Assembly: GCA_040752395.1 (NCBI GenBank)
Contig: JBFMHD010000056.1
Span: 1 to 14,948 of the forward strand
DNA: 14,948 nucleotides
Direction of reading: 5' to 3'
Source of the DNA: JBFMHD01 sp040752395 [NCBI: Candidatus Hydrogenedentota bacterium]
GTDB lineage: Bacteria > JBFMHD01
This document shows, one piece after another, positions 1-6,400 of this stretch. Numbering within the stretch: position 1 is the stretch's first letter; each line of letters opens with the position of its first letter. Made by a program: the position numbers and the translations under genes. Below the pieces are notes generated by a model. That model worked only from the letters and a program-made list of their open reading frames with translations, made no database searches and was not told the origin of the DNA.

Positions 1-55
1 TTGAGTCTTGAGTCCTGTTTTGACTCACGACTTGCGACTTGTGACTCACGACTCT
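1..55. repeat. 7-nt GACTC-type tandem and inverted repeat
   Basis: Two TTGAGTC units (1-14) are followed after a short spacer by five 7-nt units of the opposite sense, TGACTCA, CGACTTG, CGACTTG, TGACTCA, CGACTCT (21-55). GAGTC (10-14) can pair with GACTC (22-26) to form a small hairpin. It lies beyond the 3' end of the last gene. The rest of 1-240 has no supported gene. Confidence 0.75.
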
Positions 56-85
56 TTTTATATCATCTTTAGTTTTTCATCCTTT

Positions 86-146
86 GTGTAGAGCGCAAAA
101 ACCCAAAAACGCAATAACCCAATAGTGTAGAGCGCAAACCGCGCTC
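86..146. repeat. Paired 14-nt repeat with a GC-rich hairpin
   Basis: GTGTAGAGCGCAAA occurs at 86-99 and again at 125-138, 39 nt apart. The second copy runs into a perfect 6-bp inverted repeat, GAGCGC-AAACC-GCGCTC (130-146). The hairpin is about 95 nt downstream of the last stop codon. No T run follows it on either strand, so it is not called a terminator. Confidence 0.7.
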
Positions 147-240
147 ATGTTGACTCCTTCGAAAAAGTTCTGTCTCTTTAATATCATTTTTATAATATAA
201 AGGCAAGAAAAATTATTTAAAAAATCTGTATTCCCGAATA

Positions 241-1020
241 CTAAAATTTTGTGCCTGCACTTATACGAAAACTCTTCTGGTCTATGATATTCCCTTCAAG
301 ATTTAATATAAGATTAGTCATTCTAAAATCAGCGCCTAATTTTAACGACATATATTCTGTATTTTTACCCGGCGTTTTGAGGATTCGAATGTTAGAGGTA
401 TATAAATCTCCATCTAAGTCATCACGCGTATAACCCACACCTATATAAGGTTTAAGATAGTATAGCTCACGGGGGCTTGCATATAAAGGTTTGTTAAAAT
501 AAATCTTTTGTTCAAGAAATAACCAGGCACCGTATTGAACATTCTTTAAAGCCCCATACTCTACATTTACATTCCATCCTGATACTTGAATTTTTCCTCT
601 CAAATTAAGCCCTGTTTTAAATTCGAATAAATCAGCTTCAAGTCCTACTCCCCATAAAAATGAATTTTTGGCTTTAAAATTTAATGTTCCAACAGTATCA
701 CCAAAATTATGATACTCACCTTTCAAATCAGTTATCCCTGTTTCTAAAAAGCCAGCTATGGTTTTAGTAAAATTTATTTTTGTTTGTAATGCGAAATTGT
801 TCATATTAATAGTTTGTTTATCTTTATAAAAAGGCAATAAGGTAGCTGTGTCAGTTGTTCTATAATCGAGTTCTATATCTCTTGAGATTCTCTCATAAAG
901 TATAGCAAAAGAAATAAACCTGTTTTCATAGATATTATAATAATCTCTTGCATTTAACCTGGTAGAGAATAATAAAAATAATGATATAAAAACAAAAAAC
1001 AGACCCAGCAATCTTTTCAT
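241..1020 (-). CDS. Predicted outer-membrane beta-barrel protein, unknown function
   Basis: No family is recognised by name. From the ATG at 1020 it is 259 residues: a basic start, a hydrophobic signal segment (about residues 5-20) and then a body of alternating polar and hydrophobic strands rich in aromatic and Gly residues. It ends in Lys-Phe; a C-terminal Phe is typical of outer-membrane barrels. A strand pair near residues 190-205 (PYIGVGY) resembles the conserved hairpins of small OM proteins. The frame extends one codon further to a TTG at 1023, but the ATG is preferred because its A is also the last base of the upstream TGA (TGATG), implying translational reinitiation. It is the last gene of the surface cassette and probably acts in the outer membrane with the PorV-like protein. 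The barrel prediction is moderate; the function is unknown. Confidence 0.65.
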   Translation of the reverse strand: MKRLLGLFFVFISLFLLFSTRLNARDYYNIYENRFISFAILYERISRDIELDYRTTDTATLLPFYKDKQTINMNNFALQTKINFTKTIAGFLETGITDLKGEYHNFGDTVGTLNFKAKNSFLWGVGLEADLFEFKTGLNLRGKIQVSGWNVNVEYGALKNVQYGAWLFLEQKIYFNKPLYASPRELYYLKPYIGVGYTRDDLDGDLYTSNIRILKTPGKNTEYMSLKLGADFRMTNLILNLEGNIIDQKSFRISAGTKF

Positions 1021-2531
1021 CAATATTCAGACAATGCCTCAATATTATTTCTTGCAATCTCATTAGATGGGTCTATCTCCAGTACCACTTGCCACTCTTT
1101 TATAGCATTCTGTATATCATAAAGTTTAAGATATGTGAAACCAAGATAAAGATGTACATCAGAGTTTCTTGGCTGTAAATTGATAGCTGATATATAACTT
1201 TCTTTAGCTTTTGAGTATTCTTTAATAGTATAATAACAGGTACCAAGATTATAGAAAGCCCTGAAACTTGACGGATAAAACGATGCAGCCTCACTAAAAT
1301 ATTCGATAGCTTTAGTAACTTCACCTCTTAAAAAAGCGAGTTCACCTTCTTGTAAATATTCTTCGAGGTCACGGATAACTTTAACTGGTTTAATGGGTTT
1401 GACTGATGGTCTCGGAATGGTTTCAGGTGGCGTTAATTTAACAGGGTATTCCTTGTCTCGAACCGGTGGTTTTGGAATCTTTTCTTCTTTTTTAACGCCG
1501 ACCTCTTTTTCAGCCGATTTCTTTAATTGTTCAAGCAACGCCTCTCTTGAGCGTGTGACGACTTTTCTTTCTCTTGGTTTGCCGAAACTTACAGAAGCAC
1601 CGATTCGATGAGTTGATTCAAGGTCATCTTTAGGTATGAATGCATAATCAAGCGTAAAGTCGCTATATCTTATACCAAAACCCACAGAAAACGCTTTTGT
1701 TGCATCTCTATTGGAATCATAACCGCACCGTATAGAAAGTGGCTGTAATCCCCAGAACTCACCACCAATATTCAATCCTATCTCATCATCATTAATAATC
1801 TTTTTAACATCAATAAATAAATTAAGCCGCTCTTCAAAAAGATGGATAGCACATCCTGCCTGTATGGTAATAGGCAGGTCCTCGTCCTCGACGTCATATT
1901 TTAATGAAGAACCGACGTTTCGTATACTCATTCCGAGATCAAACCCTTCAACAGGTGTGTTCCAGATAACCCCAAAATCTAATGCAGCGCCACCTGAAGA
2001 CTGGGTTTCAAGTTTTTCACGAAGGAATTTTAAGCTACCACCAAAAATCCAGTAAGGTAGCGGTCTCACACCATAAGATAAAGTAAATAAAAAATCATTG
2101 CCGCTAAATGTTCCGATGCCACCATAAGGGTTTGCTAATGTTGTTCTTTGAATATCACCATAATCAATCCACGTTATGCCGGTTCCAAATATACCCTGGC
2201 CAAGTGGAACACTGTATGATAGGAAGTCCTGATAAATATCTTCAAAAAGGGCATGATGCATAAAATATACATTATGTCTTGTGTTACGTTCAAGACCTGC
2301 GGGATTCAAAAATAATGCGGTTGCTATATCACCTGCTTCAGCTACACCACTACTACCAAGTGCTGCTGTTCTTGCGCTCGGGTTTATGTTCAGGAATAAA
2401 GCTGAGTTTCGACCCGCATCGTTTGTAGCATAAGAAAGAGAAGCAAGAAGCAAGAAATAAGAGACAAGAAAGCTTTGAATCTTTAAATCTTTAAATCTTT
2501 GAATCTTTGAATCTTTCAATCTTTCAATCAT
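1020..2531 (-). CDS. PorV/UPF0164-like outer-membrane barrel with C-terminal TPR repeats
   Basis: The 503-residue protein has three parts. Residues 36-318 resemble the PorV/PorQ (UPF0164, FadL-like) barrel family: an N-terminal block with NPSARTAALG (about 50-59) and LFLNPAGL (73-80), then repeated amphipathic strands. Residues 319-386 form a charged, Lys/Pro-rich linker. Residues 387-500 form about three TPRs (for example AFYNLGTCYYTIKEYSKAK). In type IX secretion PorV is the outer-membrane shuttle that receives exported cargo; the barrel may play an analogous role here, with the TPR arm binding a partner. The ATG overlaps the stop of the cohesin gene (ATGA, 2528-2531). Oddly, residues 2-21 before the signal peptide are encoded by an 8-nt tandem repeat, and the hydrophobic core (about 21-35) by the GCAAGAA-type repeat. 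A TPR tail is unusual on a PorV protein. The family call is fairly secure; the secretion role is inferred. Confidence 0.78.
   Translation of the reverse strand: MIERLKDSKIQRFKDLKIQSFLVSYFLLLASLSYATNDAGRNSALFLNINPSARTAALGSSGVAEAGDIATALFLNPAGLERNTRHNVYFMHHALFEDIYQDFLSYSVPLGQGIFGTGITWIDYGDIQRTTLANPYGGIGTFSGNDFLFTLSYGVRPLPYWIFGGSLKFLREKLETQSSGGAALDFGVIWNTPVEGFDLGMSIRNVGSSLKYDVEDEDLPITIQAGCAIHLFEERLNLFIDVKKIINDDEIGLNIGGEFWGLQPLSIRCGYDSNRDATKAFSVGFGIRYSDFTLDYAFIPKDDLESTHRIGASVSFGKPRERKVVTRSREALLEQLKKSAEKEVGVKKEEKIPKPPVRDKEYPVKLTPPETIPRPSVKPIKPVKVIRDLEEYLQEGELAFLRGEVTKAIEYFSEAASFYPSSFRAFYNLGTCYYTIKEYSKAKESYISAINLQPRNSDVHLYLGFTYLKLYDIQNAIKEWQVVLEIDPSNEIARNNIEALSEY
2432..2528 (-). repeat. Two abutting short tandem repeats that encode the N-terminus of the PorV-like gene
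   Basis: Positions 2473-2528 are seven perfect-length copies of an 8-nt unit, CTTTNAAT on the plus strand with N = g,a,a,g,g,c,c. Read in the coding direction they give an 8-residue pattern, IERLKDSK then IQRFKDLK then IQSF, because 8 nt shifts frame at each copy. Next to it, about 2432-2470 carries the AAGCAAGAAGCAAGAA repeat also found near 9730, 10685 and 14870. In this orientation it encodes FLLLAS, the core of the signal peptide. Confidence 0.9.
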
Positions 2532-3424
2532 CGTATCACCATTAATTTACCAGTTTTCTTTTCACCTGTTGCTGATGTTACAGTATAAATATATAAACCA
2601 CTGGCAACTTCGTGGCCTTTATCGTTTTTTACATCCCAGTTATATTGGGCGCCACCTGAAAAATTTATCACGCGAACAAGCTCACCTGAGATGGTATAGA
2701 TTCTTATTTGAACAGGATTAGTTAAACCGGCGAAGACAATACCTGATGTTGGATCACTGCTTGAATAGGTTTTACCAGTGTTTGCATCACCATCATTTGG
2801 TCTATATGGATTTGGATAGACCGTAAAATTACTCAAACTGCCTTGAGCCTGGGCAAGTGTTAATGATAATAAATTATATGAGTTTATAGATATGGGAACA
2901 GTATCTCTTTGATAAATATCATCCAGGAAAAATAAATATATATTACTTAAGGTTACAGTTGTTGTTGCGCTTGCTTTGGTTCTGAATTTAAATGTTGTCA
3001 TCATACCTTCGCCAGTTAAACTATCTTTTTCATCTTTTACACAGCAAAATACCTCTATAACACCATCTCTTATAGTATCAGCAAAAACTGTACTGTCTGC
3101 ATTAAGAGGTACCCCATATATAAAAAACCAGCTCTGAGAAGGAGCTGAGATCAATTCAAGTATCGAAGTGGTATAATTTAAATTAAAACTATAAGCCCAT
3201 AATTGACCAGATATTGTATCAGCATAAACACCAAGATCAATCTCCTGGCCTAACTGTAAATCTGTATAAGTTACAGTATCTACTATCATATCCTGGCCGG
3301 TAATAGGTGTAACTGACTTTGTAATCCCAACTATACCTGTATCATCAGCAGATAAATTAATGCTTAAAATTAGTAGGTTTAAAATTAAAAAAATATGATT
3401 TAACTTTTTAGTTACCATATCCAT
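2528..3424 (-). CDS. Secreted cohesin-domain protein with C-terminal FlgD-like/type IX sorting-like domain
   Basis: The 298-residue protein has a signal peptide (hydrophobic 11-24, likely cut near SA-DD at 26-27). Residues about 50-185 match a cohesin-like jelly-roll fold: LGQEIDLGVYAD opening, AYSFNLNYTTSILEL in the middle, and a late GEGMMTTFKFRTK strand. Residues 198-298 start with VYPNPYRP and continue through IRIYTISGELV, a W-D turn, VASGLYIYTV and a KLMVIR end, the pattern of FlgD-Ig-like and type IX sorting domains. Cohesins bind dockerins, and the gene directly upstream ends in a dockerin-like module, so the two products are likely partners. The sorting-like end suggests the protein is held at the outer membrane. 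The start overlaps the upstream stop by 17 nt; ATG codons at 3424 and 3418 are both possible and neither has a strong ribosome site. The cohesin assignment is good at family level, not proven as a dockerin receptor. Confidence 0.75.
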   Translation of the reverse strand: MDMVTKKLNHIFLILNLLILSINLSADDTGIVGITKSVTPITGQDMIVDTVTYTDLQLGQEIDLGVYADTISGQLWAYSFNLNYTTSILELISAPSQSWFFIYGVPLNADSTVFADTIRDGVIEVFCCVKDEKDSLTGEGMMTTFKFRTKASATTTVTLSNIYLFFLDDIYQRDTVPISINSYNLLSLTLAQAQGSLSNFTVYPNPYRPNDGDANTGKTYSSSDPTSGIVFAGLTNPVQIRIYTISGELVRVINFSGGAQYNWDVKNDKGHEVASGLYIYTVTSATGEKKTGKLMVIR

Positions 3425-6400
3425 ACCGTATCATTAACTCTATCATATCCCACGAATCAATTTTGTTTGTACTATCGATGCTTATACCATTATTAAAAGT
3501 TTTAGTCTTAACAATATCATACTTATAAACAGTGCTGTCCCACAAACTAACATTATCGCTTCTTCTCATCCCGAAATATTTCAACATATTACTTAAATCA
3601 TTATCATCCACGTCACCATCAGCATCTAAATCTCCAGCTAAAATTGTATCACCTATTGTTACCTTAACATCAGTATTTGTTTCACGATTACCTACATAAT
3701 CCTGAGCCCTGACAGCAAAAGTAAATGTTTCACCAAAATTTATGGCAAACGGTATTGTGTAAGAAACATCGAATGTATTTCCTATTGCTGAATCATAATT
3801 TACAACACCGTATGTGCCTTTGTAATTTATACCACCTGTATCAGAGAAGATATAGTAAGAGATAGTGTCTGTTGAAACAGAGGCTGACCAGGATAATGTA
3901 ACTGTTCCGGACTGATTTACAGTATATATAAGATTCGTTGGTGCCAATGGGTCTTTATTATTAATAATAACTCTAACCGTACCTGAAGATGAAGTATCAA
4001 CACTGTCCCTGTATTGATATCTGATATCTATTGGGATTTCATCTACTTCTGAGGGCGAAATTAATATTGTATAAGAAGCGGTATTAGAAAAAGTTTGCCA
4101 TGATGCAGTGGTAAATACATCAGGACCCCATATACCTATATAGCTGAAAGAATCCTGACCGAATTTTATTTCAAGCCCCTGTGTATCACCGTTTAAAACA
4201 CCAAAATGTAGAATAATACTGGTATCAACTGATAGAGAGTCACCTCTTACAGTAGTATCAGCCTCTAACCAGACATAGGGATTGGGTGGTCCAAGTGGCA
4301 GTACTGTATCAAGTACTACGGTATCATAACCAGCTTGTCCCTGTAACCCAGCTGAGTCAATCAAGAACGCATAAACATATTTGACCCCATTAGTTCCGAT
4401 TAATCTCACTTGTGTAGTTGTACCAGTTGATGTTGTTAAAGTTATTGTATTACCGTAAATATCTGTGCTATAAATAGTGCAACCTCTGATATCAGTATCA
4501 ATCGCGGTATCGAAGGCGATTGTAACATTTACATAAGTGGTTCCTGTATAATCCCGGCCGTTTATTGTGGAGTCAGAACTTAAAGTGACTGTTGGTGCCT
4601 GAGGTTCGTCCTGGTCTAATATTATACTATCGCTTATTAAAACTATATTACAGGTATCGCTTGTCGGGTCAACATTGTCACGTAATTGAACATATATGGT
4701 TTTAATTCCGTCAACAGGTCCTAAGTTAAAAGAGACTGTTGTCTCCATATCCACGCCTGCAGCAAAAGGGAAATCATTCCAGGGGATACCAGGTATCACA
4801 AGGTCAGAAAGCGACTCGCTCATCCTGTAATATGTAGCAGCACGAGAAGTAATTTTCACAGAAACCAGAGTATTGGTAGTATATAAAGCACCATTATTTA
4901 TAATCATAGAATTATTAATTGGTGGTCCACCATTAATACCAAATGGATTCTTTCTATCAAGTATAAGATAAATCGAATCATTCTGTAAATTAGACCGGTT
5001 CCCGGATAAATCTTCAAAATTGATATAAAATAAATATTTCGCATCACCATTAACATCATTGAGATTAAAGGTTGAATTATTAGCATAAGTAACAAAATTT
5101 GTAGGAGGATAATAAGTATCAATAGACATTAACACCGGCGTGTCACCATACGTACCTGTATCACTCGCATAAATAGAATCAAAATTAATATTTGTATTTG
5201 TTATGAATGTCCCTGTAGTTATACCAAAATAAATACATCGTGGTTTATTACTATCAATAATAGTTATTGTGCCAGTAGCTGTAATGGTTCCATCAGTAAA
5301 TGTAATTGTTAACGATTGTTGAGGATTTATATCCACTTTTGTTTTGATGATTAAAGTTTTATCTAATACACCAGATACCCAGCCACCTAAATTAGCAGGA
5401 CTCACAACATAGCTATTATCCACGCTAACTGTTACACTTGTTCCATAAGACATATCAATATAGCCGCCAAAATCAAGTGCGGTTATTGTTATAGAAAATG
5501 AGTCGCCTGCCTGGACAGTTGCTTGCGGTAAACTTAAACTGAAACTTTTAGCAGGTCCATACGTGCAGGATACAATAATAGTATCATATATAACATAATT
5601 TTCATCTCGAGCAGTGATTACTATAGTGCCTGTTTTATTAATCGAGACATAAGTAGTTGAATAACCGATACCTGTAAAAGTATTAGCACGAGAAGGTAAA
5701 ATAGTTCCTCCTTCTGAAATCTCAAGATACGGACTGAAACTATTTGAATCATAAGTTATATTACCCTCTCTATCGTAAGCTGTGATATATAAAATAAATG
5801 GTACACCGACAGAGACATTTGAGCTTGAAGCACTTAATACAAATGAATCGGTCTTCCCCGGGGTTACGGTTATTTGTGTCGTACCTGTAATGTTCAGGGT
5901 ACAGGCTGAAATAGTTACAACTGCTGGCCGATTTATAGATACATTTGTTTGAGAGACACCAGCACCTGTAAATTGTGTAGAAACCCATGGGATTATCGTA
6001 CCTGTATCAACATTAATAGCAAAGGTGCAGGAAGTACCATTGGAATCAGGCGAAACATTTTCACCTAAATCAAGCGCAGTAACTGTTAAAGTAAATGACT
6101 GTCCCACAGAAACAATTGATTGTGAAGTTGATAAAACAAAAGAAACCCATGCCCCCGGTGTTACGGTTATAGCAACAGTACCTGTATGATTGCTTCCATC
6201 ATGAACTGTTATTACAATATTACCTGCTCGGGTTACTGAAACAACAGCAGTGGTTGTACCACCATTAAATACACCTGAGACATAGGGCACAATTGTTCCA
6301 GAAGATATATTAAATAAAGCCTGGTTACCATCAAACATTGTAGTAATAGTCTCTGAACTATCATAAGCGGTTATAGTCAAAGTAAATGCAACACCAACAG

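Noticed and set aside
130-146. Intrinsic terminator after the last gene
   Set aside because: The hairpin has only 6 bp and no T run follows on either strand.
2473-2528. Possible CRISPR array or direct-repeat cluster
   Set aside because: Units are 8 nt with no spacers; it is a simple tandem repeat.
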